A stretch of 64,000 bases of DNA from Marinobacter alexandrii (GTDB taxonomy: Bacteria > Pseudomonadota > Gammaproteobacteria > Pseudomonadales > Oleiphilaceae): positions 1,178,001 to 1,242,000 of the forward strand of contig NZ_SWKM01000011.1 of assembly GCF_005871205.1 (NCBI RefSeq). Direction: 5' to 3'. Within the stretch, counting starts at the first letter, position 1, and each line of letters starts with the position of its first letter. This document shows positions 27,020-37,108 of the stretch, one piece after another. The notes beneath the pieces were generated by a model. That model saw only the letters and a list, made by a program, of their open reading frames with translations, was not told the DNA's origin and made no database searches. A program made the position numbers and the translations under genes.

Positions 27020-29041
27020 ATGCACATAAAGCCCCGAGCTTGCCTGAAAGCGCGCGATCTGCCGCTTGCTGAATCGCCATTTCTCGCCGCCCGGCTGGTT
27101 AAACAGGCATTACTGGGGCAGTGTGAGCCGCTCCCGCGATTCGACCCATACGATATACCCGGCTTTTCGGCGGGCGCCCGTCCGGAGTTCCTTCGCGCTC
27201 GATTGCTTGCATTGCTCGAGTCCGGTGACCTGGTTCTGGTTCACAACCCTCTTACATCCGGCCAACCTATTGATCCCCCCGTAGTCTGGAAGCCGGATTC
27301 ATCATCTTCTGCGACGTCAGGAAAGTGGACCCTTTCATCTTCCTCTCCTTTTCTCTTTTTAGCTAACGAAGTGGATACGTTGAACCGGGAGGGGGTGATA
27401 GCCGGGGCACTGGGTTTGTTAACACCCGCCGGCTCTGCGGGGCATCGATCAGCCGCTGATGAGGAGCGACGCCACCCTTCGCAGAATGTTGGGGCTAGAG
27501 ATCGCAAGCTGTCTTTGCCATTGGGTGCTGCGGGAGGGGTTGTGCCGTTTGTCGCCGAGGCGAAACGAAAAGCAAGCATGTCAGAGGATGAGACTTTACC
27601 TCTGCACGTGGCTGTCGGTGTCTTCACCGACGGAACATTAAATAATGTCGGAAATATCGAAGCATTCAAGCAACGGCTGGAGAGGGATTGCTTCATGCCG
27701 CTAAAGGAGTCCCCAGAAAAGCTCAAAGAATGTCGTGAAAAATTACGTTTATTGATGGGCGAGAGCTATGCAAACGAGCCGACGAACGTCGCTAAATTGT
27801 GGCGCCTGTACCGTGAAGATGAAAAGACTTTGCTGAACTACAAAGTAATGTCTCTTTCGGTATATGCGCCGGGCGCAGGAACGAAAACGGGAGATTCTGA
27901 TTCATACGAAGGGATGGCGACTGGATTAGGAAAGACGGGAGCCGTGGCTCAGGTTAAACGTGTGTTTTTCGATATGGCTGAGAGAGTTTCTCAGAGGTCG
28001 AAAGGCAGGGTGATTGAACAGCTAACTCTCGACTTCTTTGGGTTTAGTCGTGGAGCCGCTGCAGCACGCCACGCTGTCAATGAGGTTCGAAAGGGGCCGG
28101 CTGGGCTTCTCGGAAAGGCTTGGTCGGCAAACAGCCTCGAGTGGCCCGGCTCGGTAAGTGTTCGGTTTGTCGGGCTATTCGATACCGTCGCGGGAATCAT
28201 CAACTGGCGGGAGATGGACCTCAGTGCCGGTAATGATCGTAATGCTCCTGTCGACATTCACCTTAACTCGCAGTTCGTCGGTAAAGCTGTTCACCTCACT
28301 GCTAAAGACGAAAAACGGAATAATTTTGCGCTTAACAGTTTGAAGGATGCTGATGGAATGTTGGCATCTAATTTTAGAGAAATTGAATTGCCTGGCGCTC
28401 ATTCGGATATTGGCGGAGGTTATCCAGATGCCCAGGTCGAGCAAGTTCTTCTTCATCCCAAGCTTACAATTACAGGTTCTGCAACCGTATGGCCCACGGA
28501 AACCCCCGAATGGGATAACTTGCTAGCCATAAAGCAAAGGGTGGAGTCTGAGCAATGGATAGGAGAACACAGCTCTACTCTAGGGAATGGTGAGCAATAC
28601 AGCCTTGGCATTGAGCAGGTTCGGGATAATCACCCTTTGCCAGATGGGCGAGTAGAGTTGCGCTTGCAAATGTTGAGATTAATAAAGGGCGAATATTCGA
28701 GAGTGCCTTTGAGACTAATGCACGCCTTGGCGTTAGAGGAGGAGGTTCCGTTCGAGGCTATGCCCTCAGACCGCGACTATTTCCTGCCTGAAGACTTGAT
28801 GGAGATATATGAAAACTTAAGAGATCAGGTTTGCGCCGGGAAGGACGTTCCAAGTTTGTCGGTCGAGCAGGGTCGGTTTCTGAAACAGAGATATATTCAT
28901 CACTCTAATCACTTCAATTTACTGGAATTCCTGCTTTGGGACGAAGTTTTGAGGTTAGAGATTCCCTTCCGACCATTGATGCCGTCAAAGCCGGTAAAAG
29001 CATTAGGAAGACACGTTCACGCAAATACTGCATTGGAGTAA
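27020..29041 (+). CDS. DUF2235 (Tle-type) phospholipase, probable type VI secretion effector
   Basis: The 673-residue protein has all key blocks of the DUF2235 alpha/beta-hydrolase family: FTDGTLNN (202-209), the nucleophile elbow GFSRG (341-345, Ser343), FDTV (387-390, Asp388) and GAHSDIGGGY (459-468, His461). Characterised relatives such as Tle1 are lipases delivered by type VI secretion into rival cells. The N-terminal 190 residues are not part of the hydrolase; they hold a GC-rich segment (1-95) and a Ser/Ala-rich linker and may be a delivery domain. No VgrG, Hcp or PAAR gene is near. The last two thirds have lower GC than the neighbourhood, suggesting acquisition. A lipoprotein gene follows after 3 bp. 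Confidence 0.82.
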   Translation: MHIKPRACLKARDLPLAESPFLAARLVKQALLGQCEPLPRFDPYDIPGFSAGARPEFLRARLLALLESGDLVLVHNPLTSGQPIDPPVVWKPDSSSSATSGKWTLSSSSPFLFLANEVDTLNREGVIAGALGLLTPAGSAGHRSAADEERRHPSQNVGARDRKLSLPLGAAGGVVPFVAEAKRKASMSEDETLPLHVAVGVFTDGTLNNVGNIEAFKQRLERDCFMPLKESPEKLKECREKLRLLMGESYANEPTNVAKLWRLYREDEKTLLNYKVMSLSVYAPGAGTKTGDSDSYEGMATGLGKTGAVAQVKRVFFDMAERVSQRSKGRVIEQLTLDFFGFSRGAAAARHAVNEVRKGPAGLLGKAWSANSLEWPGSVSVRFVGLFDTVAGIINWREMDLSAGNDRNAPVDIHLNSQFVGKAVHLTAKDEKRNNFALNSLKDADGMLASNFREIELPGAHSDIGGGYPDAQVEQVLLHPKLTITGSATVWPTETPEWDNLLAIKQRVESEQWIGEHSSTLGNGEQYSLGIEQVRDNHPLPDGRVELRLQMLRLIKGEYSRVPLRLMHALALEEEVPFEAMPSDRDYFLPEDLMEIYENLRDQVCAGKDVPSLSVEQGRFLKQRYIHHSNHFNLLEFLLWDEVLRLEIPFRPLMPSKPVKALGRHVHANTALE

Positions 29042-29044
29042 GGC

Positions 29045-29641
29045 ATGTTTCGTTCTGTTTGTTTGGTCTTATTGTTGGCGTTTTTCCAGTCTGGTTGCGT
29101 CTCTGCCTCTTCGAAAGAGCAAGTTAACTGGTATTTTCAGATTGCTGCACCAAAGCACTATCACGCATGGGTTCAATATCTTGAACTAGAGAAATCAGGG
29201 GTGCGGCATTGGCATCAAGCTCCTGGATATATCAGTTGCTGTTGGCAGGGAGAGGGAGGTCCCACTGGAAAAGGAGGAAGGATGGAGCCTTTTCCTAACT
29301 ACATCGGAATTCAATGGGTTTCTTTCGCCGACGAAAAGGTTTATCAGAAGTTAATCGAAATTAAATCTGAGTGGCGTGAGGCGATGCGAGAGCCGGCTCC
29401 TTTTACAACGTCTAAGGGCTTGAAATACAAGCCGAGAAACGTTTTGACCCTTGGGCTCGCTCCAGGTGGTGAGATCGTCGTTTGGATAAAAAGTCAGGTA
29501 GGTAACGAGTTGGAATTAGTTCGTTTACAAGGAAACGAAATGGAAGGTAAGCCTCAAGAATATTCAGTGCTTATAGAGGATTACAAGGATGAGCATCGGG
29601 AATACCTAGATATGCACGGTATTCCCCTGGAAGGATGGTGA
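29045..29641 (+). CDS. DUF2931-like lipoprotein, probable immunity protein
   Basis: This 198-residue protein has a lipoprotein signal (MFRSVCLVLLLAFFQSGC) with the lipobox cysteine at residue 18, so it should sit in the periplasm, where a phospholipase effector would act. The body has WYFQIAAPKHYHAWV, CCWQGEGG and PNYIGIQWVSFADEKVYQ, which resemble the DUF2931 family as I remember it. It begins 3 bp after the DUF2235 gene and has the same lower GC content. Immunity to the upstream lipase is an inference from position and localisation. Confidence 0.75.
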   Translation: MFRSVCLVLLLAFFQSGCVSASSKEQVNWYFQIAAPKHYHAWVQYLELEKSGVRHWHQAPGYISCCWQGEGGPTGKGGRMEPFPNYIGIQWVSFADEKVYQKLIEIKSEWREAMREPAPFTTSKGLKYKPRNVLTLGLAPGGEIVVWIKSQVGNELELVRLQGNEMEGKPQEYSVLIEDYKDEHREYLDMHGIPLEGW

Positions 29642-29656
29642 TCGGGAGGGGGTAGC

Positions 29657-30673
29657 CTACTCCTCCCGAGCCTCCAAATACCGCTGCAACTGTTCACGCA
29701 GTGCCTTCGGCAGTCGGGTAATGGTCAGAGCATCCTGGTCGCGGTCGTAGTACACGGCCTGGTTGACCAGATCTGAGGAGAAGGAAACGCTCATGCCGCC
29801 GCCAGAGCCGGCGATGCGAACCAGCTTTTTAACCTTGCGGTGGTCCGGGTGAAGAACGCCGCTTTCCGGGAGTTCGGTGGTCTTGGAGGCAAACTCCTTG
29901 AATCGCTGTGGTTCGCTCTCGTCGAGATAGCCAGAAAGCGCCTCGATTTCGACCGGCTCGCCCAGTGCGTGCTGTTCCTTGCAGAACTCGTAAGCTTTGC
30001 TGCGAACCTCGCCTGCCTTTTCCGGCTCCGACGATTTCGCAAACGCTTCGACAGCGTCCAGGAAGGTTACGGTCTCTTTCTCTACATCCACTTGGTTGGT
30101 AAAGCCTGCCAGGCGGATAAACAGCTCGCCGGGCTCACCGGTACCGCGGCCGTGCACCAGGGTCAGATAGTTTTCCGCGCTGTTGTCGCTGCGCCAGTCG
30201 TCCAGCTCGATCCGCACGGCGAGATTCAGACGTGACAGGCTCAGTACGTCGGTGGCGTCCAGAGTCTGATTGCCGTCGAAACGCAGGGCGCTGTCGCTCT
30301 CCAGAATCAGCAGGTACACCACCTCTGAGTCAGCAAGTGCTTCGTGCACAATCATCAGGTGACCCTGGAATTCCTCCTGGCAACCGGTCAGCAATTCCTG
30401 CCATTGCCCAAACAGTCGGTCGGTCATAGAACCGAAGCTCTGTTTGTCCTCAAGGTAATCTTTCAGCCAGCTGCTGAACGGGCATTCGCCAATCTCTTCC
30501 GAAAAACGGCCATACTTCTTTCCTGGCTTGCTGTTGAACAGCCGTTTCATCTGTTTATGGAGAGATTCGTAGTCGCCGCCGGGTTCTGAAAATGCCTCTC
30601 CCGACTGCAAGCGGGCCGGTTGCCCGGGCTGGTATTGACTGGCAAAAGCGGTGCGAAGGTGTCTGATAGCCAT
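29657..30673 (-). CDS. yejK: nucleoid-associated protein YejK/NdpA
   Basis: YejK (NdpA) is an abundant nucleoid protein of gammaproteobacteria with a 37-kDa nucleoid-associated domain. This copy has 338 residues, the usual size, from the ATG at 30673 (MAIRHLRTAF). FFRSVDQ-type motifs of other members are weak here, but the C-terminal VKKLVRIAGSGGGMSVSFSS and VYYDRDQDALTITRLPKALREQL match the family. Its stop lies 15 bp from the convergent immunity gene; a hairpin with TCGGGAGG/CCTCCCGA arms spans both ends. The cysN terminator lies just upstream. Confidence 0.88.
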   Translation of the reverse strand: MAIRHLRTAFASQYQPGQPARLQSGEAFSEPGGDYESLHKQMKRLFNSKPGKKYGRFSEEIGECPFSSWLKDYLEDKQSFGSMTDRLFGQWQELLTGCQEEFQGHLMIVHEALADSEVVYLLILESDSALRFDGNQTLDATDVLSLSRLNLAVRIELDDWRSDNSAENYLTLVHGRGTGEPGELFIRLAGFTNQVDVEKETVTFLDAVEAFAKSSEPEKAGEVRSKAYEFCKEQHALGEPVEIEALSGYLDESEPQRFKEFASKTTELPESGVLHPDHRKVKKLVRIAGSGGGMSVSFSSDLVNQAVYYDRDQDALTITRLPKALREQLQRYLEAREE

Positions 30674-30701
30674 GCTGGTATTCTCATGCTGCGCGTGCAA
30701 T

Positions 30702-30738
30702 AAAAAAAGCCCCGGAGGCGACTCTGGCCTGCGGGGCT
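30702..30738 (-). terminator. rho-independent terminator after cysN
   Basis: A 12-bp stem (30708-30719 with 30727-30738, one mismatch) and a 7-base loop end in seven T on the minus strand. It lies directly after the cysN stop and before the yejK start, so it ends the cysDN transcript. Confidence 0.88.
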
Positions 30739-30755
30739 TGTGTGCTACCCGGGGG

Positions 30756-32414
30756 TCAGATTCGCTTGCTCCGGATCAACTGTTGAACCAGTTGGCCGAC
30801 AGCGGCAGGAATTTCCTTGTCGCTGTCAGCGGAAACGGAGGCAGAGGCTACATCGGAACCAAGGTTGACCGCAACGGCGATCAGGCCGTGGGCGGACAGC
30901 AGCTGGGATGTCCGGCGACGATCGTCGGCGTCGCCTGCATTGTCTTCGGTAACCACGACCGCGGTCTTGCCCTGATCGAAGAGCGCACGCTCTACCGCCA
31001 GTGCCAAAGCGGGCGCCTGTTTACCGCTGCATCCTATGATCGCCGGCTTCTGGGCAAGGCGACGTTCGCGCTCCTCAAGGCTGACCGGATCCAGGGATTC
31101 AACACCGTCTGCGAGGCCGGCAACCATGCCGGCACCAATGGTGACGTTGGTGAGTCGGTCGATCACGATGAAGCTGCCCGTGGCGTGGTTGCGCTGGTAG
31201 GCATCGAACGCGATGGGCTGGTTGAGGGTCAGTTCGCACAGGCCGATTTCGTTCAGCTGGAGCTTGGCCGGATTGGCCTGCTGCTCAAGTGTGTTGACGT
31301 CGGTCTGGTGATGGATCGTCTTGACGGTGCCCGAAGTGAAGGTGGGGCCCAGCTTGATGTCATAAAGCCGACCGGTTTCCAACGGGGTGTCCGTCATCCA
31401 GACGATGTTGGCGTTGAAGCGATTGCCCACTTCCGGCTCGTCTTCCGGCTTGACCAGCATGTCTCCACGGCTAATGTCGATTTCGTCGTCCAGGGTCAAG
31501 GTGACCGCCTGGTCAATGTAGGCTTCGTCGAGGTTGCCGTCGAAGGTGACAATGTCTTTTACGGTGCTGGTCTTACGGGATGGCAAGGCCATGACCTTGT
31601 CGCCCGGGCGAATTACGCCAGAGGCGATGGTGCCGCAGAAACCACGGAAGTTCAGGTTAGGGCGGGTCACGTACTGAACCGGGAACCGGAAGTGCTCGAG
31701 ATTTTTGTCCCGTGAAACTTCAACGGTCTCTAAAATTTCCATCAGCGGCTGGCCGGTGAACCAGGGCGTGTTCTCGCTCTTGTTGACGACGTTGTCGCCT
31801 TCCAGAGCGGAAATCGGCACAAAGCGAATGTCTTTCAGGCCCAGCTTGGCGGCAAACGCCAGGTAGTCGTCCTTGATTTCGTTGAAGCGCTCTTCGCTGT
31901 AATCCACCAGGTCCATCTTGTTGATGGCGACAACGATGTGTCGGATGCCCTGGAGTGACGCAATGAACGAATGGCGACGGGTCTGGGTCAGAACGCCTTG
32001 GCGGGCGTCGATCATCAGGATGGCCAGCTGTGCCGTGGAGGCCCCGGTGGCCATGTTGCGGGTGTACTGCTCGTGGCCCGGGGTGTCGGCAATGATGAAC
32101 TTGCGCTTGTCAGTAGAGAAGAAGCGGTAAGCCACATCAATGGTGATGCCCTGTTCGCGCTCCGCCTGCAGGCCGTCGACCAGCAGGGCCAGGTCCAGCT
32201 TTTCGCCGGTGGTACCCATCTTGGCGCTGTCGGTTTTCAGGCTCGCCATATGATCTTCGTAGATCATCTTGGTGTCGTGGAGCAGGCGGCCGATCAGTGT
32301 GCTCTTGCCATCGTCAACGCTGCCGCAGGTCAGCAGGCGCAGCAGCTCCTTGTTTTCGTGTTGCTTCAGGTAGGCCTGAATATCTTCTGCAATCAGATCA
32401 GACTGGTGTGCCAT
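30756..32414 (-). CDS. cysN: sulfate adenylyltransferase large subunit CysN with degenerate APS-kinase tail
   Basis: CysN is the GTPase subunit of ATP sulfurylase, which activates sulfate to APS. The GTP-binding P-loop GSVDDGKST is at residues 31-39, followed by DTPGHEQY and NKMD. The ATG at 32414 gives 552 residues. Plain CysN proteins are about 475 long and CysNC fusions about 630. The extra tail (about 455-552) resembles APS kinase, but its P-loop is replaced by GCSGKQAPA and later parts are shortened, so it should not bind ATP. It lies 1 bp after cysD, and a strong terminator follows. Confidence 0.93.
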   Translation of the reverse strand: MAHQSDLIAEDIQAYLKQHENKELLRLLTCGSVDDGKSTLIGRLLHDTKMIYEDHMASLKTDSAKMGTTGEKLDLALLVDGLQAEREQGITIDVAYRFFSTDKRKFIIADTPGHEQYTRNMATGASTAQLAILMIDARQGVLTQTRRHSFIASLQGIRHIVVAINKMDLVDYSEERFNEIKDDYLAFAAKLGLKDIRFVPISALEGDNVVNKSENTPWFTGQPLMEILETVEVSRDKNLEHFRFPVQYVTRPNLNFRGFCGTIASGVIRPGDKVMALPSRKTSTVKDIVTFDGNLDEAYIDQAVTLTLDDEIDISRGDMLVKPEDEPEVGNRFNANIVWMTDTPLETGRLYDIKLGPTFTSGTVKTIHHQTDVNTLEQQANPAKLQLNEIGLCELTLNQPIAFDAYQRNHATGSFIVIDRLTNVTIGAGMVAGLADGVESLDPVSLEERERRLAQKPAIIGCSGKQAPALALAVERALFDQGKTAVVVTEDNAGDADDRRRTSQLLSAHGLIAVAVNLGSDVASASVSADSDKEIPAAVGQLVQQLIRSKRI

Positions 32415-32415
32415 C

Positions 32416-33324
32416 TTAGAAATACCCTTCCCGCTTTTTCTGTTCCATGGAGCCGGCTGAATCGTGGTCAATAACCCGGCCCTGACGTTCTGAACTGGTG
32501 GCCAGCAGCATCTCTTGGATAATCTCCGGCAGGGTGTCTGCCTCGGATTCGATGGCGCCGGTCAGCGGGTAGCAGCCCAGAGTTCGGAAGCGAACCGATT
32601 TCATCATCGGCTTCTCGCCTTCTTTCAGTGGCATGCGATCGTCATCCACCATGATCAGGGTGCCGTCGCGCTCAACCACAGGGCGCTTGGCGGCGTAGTA
32701 AAGCGGAACGATCTCGATGTTCTCAAGGTAGATGTACTGCCAGATGTCCAGCTCCGTCCAGTTGGACAGCGGGAACACGCGAATGCTTTCGCCCTTGTTG
32801 ACCTTGCCGTTATAGATGTTCCAGAGTTCCGGGCGCTGGTTTTTCGGGTCCCAGCGATGGTACTCGTCCCGGAACGAATAGACGCGTTCCTTGGCCCGGG
32901 ATTTTTCCTCGTCCCGGCGTGCACCACCGAACGCAGCGTCAAACTTGTACTTGTCCAGCGCCTGCTTCAGCGCCTGTGTCTTCATGACATCGGTGTGCTT
33001 GGCACTGCCGTGGGTGAACGGACCAATGCCCTGCTTGATGCCGTCTTCATTCTTGTGAACGATCAGGTCCAGGCCGTATTCCTTCACCTTTCGGTCGCGG
33101 AAATCGATCATGTCCTTGAACTTCCACGTGGTGTCCACGTGCATCAGCGGGAACGGAGGCTTGCCGGGGTAAAACGCTTTGCGGGCAAGATGCAGCATCA
33201 CGGCAGAATCCTTGCCGATGGAGTAGAGCATGACCGGGTTGTCAAACTCGGCTGCCACTTCCCGGATGATGTGAATGCTTTCCGCTTCCAGCTGTTTCAG
33301 GTGCGTGAGGTTGTATGTGGTCAT
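32416..33324 (-). CDS. cysD: sulfate adenylyltransferase small subunit CysD
   Basis: CysD carries the ATP-sulfurylase active site of the CysDN complex. The PP-loop motif SIGKDS is at residues 35-40, and the [15 protein letters not shown] block is characteristic. The product has 302 residues, the usual length. It is followed by cysN after 1 bp. The 167-bp gap upstream holds a very A/T-rich stretch next to a GC hairpin (CCCCAA/TTGGGG), probably the promoter region. Confidence 0.96.
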   Translation of the reverse strand: MTTYNLTHLKQLEAESIHIIREVAAEFDNPVMLYSIGKDSAVMLHLARKAFYPGKPPFPLMHVDTTWKFKDMIDFRDRKVKEYGLDLIVHKNEDGIKQGIGPFTHGSAKHTDVMKTQALKQALDKYKFDAAFGGARRDEEKSRAKERVYSFRDEYHRWDPKNQRPELWNIYNGKVNKGESIRVFPLSNWTELDIWQYIYLENIEIVPLYYAAKRPVVERDGTLIMVDDDRMPLKEGEKPMMKSVRFRTLGCYPLTGAIESEADTLPEIIQEMLLATSSERQGRVIDHDSAGSMEQKKREGYF

Positions 33325-33491
33325 GGTATTCCGATGCCGCGATGCGGACCCTGTTGGCTGTGCAAATTTGACCTGAAATGATACCAGAATGGGCTAGGGT
33401 ATAAGAAGCGCCCCAACTAGAGTTTGGGGTTATAATAATATAGCGGCAAGGCTGGCTACGCGGTTACGAGAGCCGTGAAAGACAGGGCGTG

Positions 33492-33932
33492 TCAGGACTG
33501 GTTTCGGGAGTCTGCCAGCAGTTTAGCGACGTAGCGATCCACGTATTCGAAGCCGTTGCCTTCGAATTCGGAAAACTGGATGCCCAGTTGGAATTCGTCC
33601 CGGGCGATCCGGCGCATATGCACTATGTGACCCTCGGCAATAACCGCGACGGGCTGGGTTGCAACGACGGGCACGGAAAAGCGGGTTTTTACGGAGACCC
33701 AGTTGCCGGGTGCAGGGCTTCGCTGGTCAGGAATCAGTGCCTTGATGGCCTCCTGGCTGCAGGAAATCATCAAGCCCGTGCGTGAGAGGTTCGCGACTGA
33801 GCAGGTCAGGCAGCACCCATCAGGTCTTTCAATGGCAATCTCAGTCGAGACATCAACACGCTGTTGGTTGCGTAGATTTGTTTTTATGACAGCTGGTTTC
33901 ATGGCTACTCGTCTGACGTAACTGGCATTCAT
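33492..33932 (-). CDS. PilZ-domain protein
   Basis: PilZ domains bind cyclic di-GMP. The binding motif RxxxR is at residues 21-25 (RNQQR), and NLSRTG (48-53) is the [D/N]xSxxG motif. The domain fills most of the 146 residues, with no other domain, so it is a small c-di-GMP receptor or adaptor. A start at 33902 (MKPAVIKTNLR) is possible and would leave the domain intact. It stands alone between cysD and gatB; the target is unknown. Confidence 0.82.
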   Translation of the reverse strand: MNASYVRRVAMKPAVIKTNLRNQQRVDVSTEIAIERPDGCCLTCSVANLSRTGLMISCSQEAIKALIPDQRSPAPGNWVSVKTRFSVPVVATQPVAVIAEGHIVHMRRIARDEFQLGIQFSEFEGNGFEYVDRYVAKLLADSRNQS

Positions 33933-34146
33933 AGCGGCTGTGTTTCCCCAAAATCCCTTCCAGAAAAAACACTTAAACTCGGAAAAGTTTAGTTGTTTAC
34001 TTTGTAGTCAGCAAGAAGCGTGTCGTTCTTTGTGGCAGATTTGTTGCGGTTTTTTTGACAAGGCCATCACAAAATGCCGACCGTATCGAGGGAGGTTTGG
34101 TCCGGGGACGATCGCTATGACCCTCCCCGAACCAGATCGAAAGGCC

Positions 34147-35598
34147 TTAACCTCCCAGCTTTTTCACCAGGATCTCATTGAACAGCTTGGGGTTCCCCTG
34201 TCCTTTTGAGGCCTTCATCAGCGGTCCCATGAAGCCACCGAGCATTTTCTTGCGTTTCTTCGGATCGTCCTCGTTCTGGTACTGAGCGACCTGATCCGGC
34301 ATGCCGGCAAGCACCTCATCGACCATCTTCTCCAGTTCGCCGGTGTCCGAGACCTGCTTCAGGCCCTGGGCGTCAATGATGGCATCCACATTGTCACTCT
34401 CACCGCTCCAGAGGGATTCAAACACCTTTTTCGCGCCGGAGGAAGACACGGTGTTGTCGGCAATCCGGACAATCAGATCGCCGAGCTGTGCGCCGGTGAT
34501 GGGCGATTCCGTCACGGTTTTCTCCTCGGCGTTCAGGCGTGCAGAGAACTCACCCTGAATCCAGTTGGCCGTGAGTTTGGCATCTTTACCGTGGCTGACC
34601 GCTTCCTCGAAGAACGCTGACAGCTTCGCATCGCCGCTGAGTAGGCCGGCATCGTAATCGTTCAGGCCGTACTGCTCCTTGAATCGGGCTTTGCGGGCGT
34701 CCGGCAATTCTGGCAGACGGCTGCGTGCCTGCTCGATAAAGGCGTCGTCAATCTCCACTGGAAGCAGGTCCGGACAGGGGAAGTAACGGTAGTCGTTAGC
34801 TTCCTCCTTGCTGCGCATGGAGCGAGATTCGTCCCGGTCTCCGTTGTACAGGCGCGTTTCCTGCACGATCACGCCGCCGTCTTCCAGGATGTCCATCTGC
34901 CGCTCGACTTCGTGGGCGATGGCCTGCTCCATGAACCGGAACGAGTTCAGGTTCTTGGTTTCGGTGCGGGTACCCAGCGTGTCCGAGCCTTTCGGCTTGA
35001 GTGAAATGTTCACATCAAAGCGCATGGAGCCCTGGGACATGTCGCCGTCGCAGATGCCCAGAGAGGTCACCAGGCTGTGCAGCTTCTTTGCGAACGCCAC
35101 CGCTTCTTCGGCGTTGTTCATGTCCGGCTCGGTGACCACTTCAACCAGAGGCGTGCCGGCCCGGTTCAGGTCCACGCCGGTCATACCATGGAAGTCCTCG
35201 TGCAGGGACTTGCCGGCATCTTCTTCCAGGTGGGCGTGGTGGATGCGGACCCGCTTGGTCTCGCCGTTGGCCAGATCAATATCCACATGGCCGGGGCCGA
35301 CGATGGGGCGCTCCAACTGAGTGGTCTGGTAGCCCTTGGGCAAGTCCGGGTAGAAATAGTTCTTGCGCTCGAACACCGAACGGCGTTCGATCTCGGCGTT
35401 CACCGCCAGGCCGAACATGACGGCGTACCGGAAGGCCTGCTCATTGGGAACCGGTAGAGTGCCCGGCATGGCGAGGTCGACCGCGTTGGCCTGGGTGTTT
35501 GGCTCAGCCCCGTAAGCGGTGCTGGAGCCGGAAAAAATCTTGGTCTGGGTCGCGAGCTGAACGTGAATTTCCAGCCCGATCACAATGTCCCATTGCAT
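34147..35598 (-). CDS. gatB: Asp/Glu-tRNA amidotransferase subunit B
   Basis: GatB is the tRNA-binding and kinase subunit of GatCAB, which converts misacylated Glu-tRNA-Gln and/or Asp-tRNA-Asn to the correct amide form. At 483 residues it has the normal length. [19 protein letters not shown] is the N-terminal catalytic segment, and a C-terminal YqeY-like tail domain follows (about residues 330-483). It is the last gene of gatC-gatA-gatB and lies 23 bp after gatA. Confidence 0.96.
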   Translation of the reverse strand: MQWDIVIGLEIHVQLATQTKIFSGSSTAYGAEPNTQANAVDLAMPGTLPVPNEQAFRYAVMFGLAVNAEIERRSVFERKNYFYPDLPKGYQTTQLERPIVGPGHVDIDLANGETKRVRIHHAHLEEDAGKSLHEDFHGMTGVDLNRAGTPLVEVVTEPDMNNAEEAVAFAKKLHSLVTSLGICDGDMSQGSMRFDVNISLKPKGSDTLGTRTETKNLNSFRFMEQAIAHEVERQMDILEDGGVIVQETRLYNGDRDESRSMRSKEEANDYRYFPCPDLLPVEIDDAFIEQARSRLPELPDARKARFKEQYGLNDYDAGLLSGDAKLSAFFEEAVSHGKDAKLTANWIQGEFSARLNAEEKTVTESPITGAQLGDLIVRIADNTVSSSGAKKVFESLWSGESDNVDAIIDAQGLKQVSDTGELEKMVDEVLAGMPDQVAQYQNEDDPKKRKKMLGGFMGPLMKASKGQGNPKLFNEILVKKLGG

Positions 35599-35621
35599 GG
35601 CGTAATTCTCCTATCTCGGGC

Positions 35622-37079
35622 TTATTGCGGTTCACGCTGGTGCCAGTCGGTCACCTGCTGGAATTGGTGGGCGGCATTCAGAAGACGCGCTTCGTCAAAG
35701 TAGTTGCCAATGATCTGCAGGCCAACCGGAAGCCCATCGACGAACCCGGCCGGTACCGACATCGCCGGCACGCCCGCCAGGTTTACGGCGATGGTGAAAA
35801 TGTCTTCCAGGTACATGGTGACCGGATCGCTGGTTTTCTCGCCCTGGGCGAAAGCCGGGGAGGGCGTGGTCGGGCTCATCAGCACGTCCACTTCCTTGAA
35901 GGCGTTGATGAAATCCTGCTGGATCAGTCGGCGTACCTTCTGGGCCTTGAGGTAGTAAGCGTCGAAGTAGCCGGCAGACAACGCGTAGGTGCCAACGAGA
36001 ATTCGGCGCTTGACCTCGGTGCCAAAGCCTTCGGCCCGGGTGCGGGTGTACAGATCCATCAGATCTTTCGGATCTTCACAGCGGTAGCCGTAGCGGACGC
36101 CATCGAAGCGTGACAGGTTGGCAGATGCCTCCGCCGGAGCGATGACGTAGTAGGCGGCAATGGCCAGTTTGGCGTTGGGGAGGGACACCTCTTGTACCGT
36201 TGCGCCCAGCTTCTCGTACTCCTTAACGGCGGAACGGACCTGTTCTTCCATCGCCGGGCTGAGCTGATCCGAGAAGTACTCCTTCGGCAAGCCAATGCGG
36301 AGGCCTTTTAAAGGTTCGTTCAGCGTGGCGGTGTAGTCGGGCACGGCCCGGTCTACGGAAGTAGAGTCTTTCGGGTCGAAGCCAGCCATAACGTTCAGCA
36401 TCAGGGCGTTGTCTTCAGCGGTGCGCGCCATGGCGCCACCCTGATCCAGGCTGGAAGCGAACGCGATCATGCCGTACCGGGACACGCGTCCATATGTCGG
36501 TTTCAGGCCGGTGACGCCGCACAATGCAGCCGGCTGGCGGATCGAGCCGCCGGTATCGGTGGCGGTGGCTGCCGGCACCAGGCGCGCCGCAACGGCTGCG
36601 GCAGAACCACCGGACGAACCACCGGGAACCCGCTTTTCACCTTTGCTCAGGCCCCAGGGGTTGGTCACCGGGCCAAAGTGGCTGGATTCATTGGATGACC
36701 CCATGGCGAACTCGTCCATGTTGGTCTTGCCCAGGCACACGGCACCGGCCTTTCGGAAGTTCTCGGTGACGGTGGCGTTATAGGGGGGTACAAAGTTCTC
36801 CAGCATCCGGGAGCCGCAGGTGGTGCGCACGCCGCTGGTGCAGAAAATATCCTTGTGGGCGAATGGGATGCCAGTCCAGGGTGTGGCGTTGCCGGCGGCC
36901 CGTTGTTCGTCGGCGGCCTTGGCATCGGTCAGTGCCTGGTCTTCGGTCACGCTGATGAAACTGTTGAACTGACCGTCTTGCTGTTTGATTCGGTCGAGGA
37001 ACTGCTGTGCCAGCTCCACGCTTGATACCTTGCCGCTCTCCAGTTCGCGGGAAAGCTCGGCTACGGATTTGTTATGCAT
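35622..37079 (-). CDS. gatA: Asp/Glu-tRNA amidotransferase subunit A
   Basis: GatA is the amidase subunit that releases ammonia from glutamine. The amidase-signature triad is visible: K76 (IPFAHKDIF), the cis-Ser in GGSSGGS (153-159) and the nucleophile S179 in TDTGGSIR. At 485 residues it is of normal length. It lies between gatC (29 bp away) and gatB (23 bp away). Confidence 0.96.
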   Translation of the reverse strand: MHNKSVAELSRELESGKVSSVELAQQFLDRIKQQDGQFNSFISVTEDQALTDAKAADEQRAAGNATPWTGIPFAHKDIFCTSGVRTTCGSRMLENFVPPYNATVTENFRKAGAVCLGKTNMDEFAMGSSNESSHFGPVTNPWGLSKGEKRVPGGSSGGSAAAVAARLVPAATATDTGGSIRQPAALCGVTGLKPTYGRVSRYGMIAFASSLDQGGAMARTAEDNALMLNVMAGFDPKDSTSVDRAVPDYTATLNEPLKGLRIGLPKEYFSDQLSPAMEEQVRSAVKEYEKLGATVQEVSLPNAKLAIAAYYVIAPAEASANLSRFDGVRYGYRCEDPKDLMDLYTRTRAEGFGTEVKRRILVGTYALSAGYFDAYYLKAQKVRRLIQQDFINAFKEVDVLMSPTTPSPAFAQGEKTSDPVTMYLEDIFTIAVNLAGVPAMSVPAGFVDGLPVGLQIIGNYFDEARLLNAAHQFQQVTDWHQREPQ

Positions 37080-37108
37080 GATGATTCCTGAATTCGCTGG
37101 TCGTCAGA

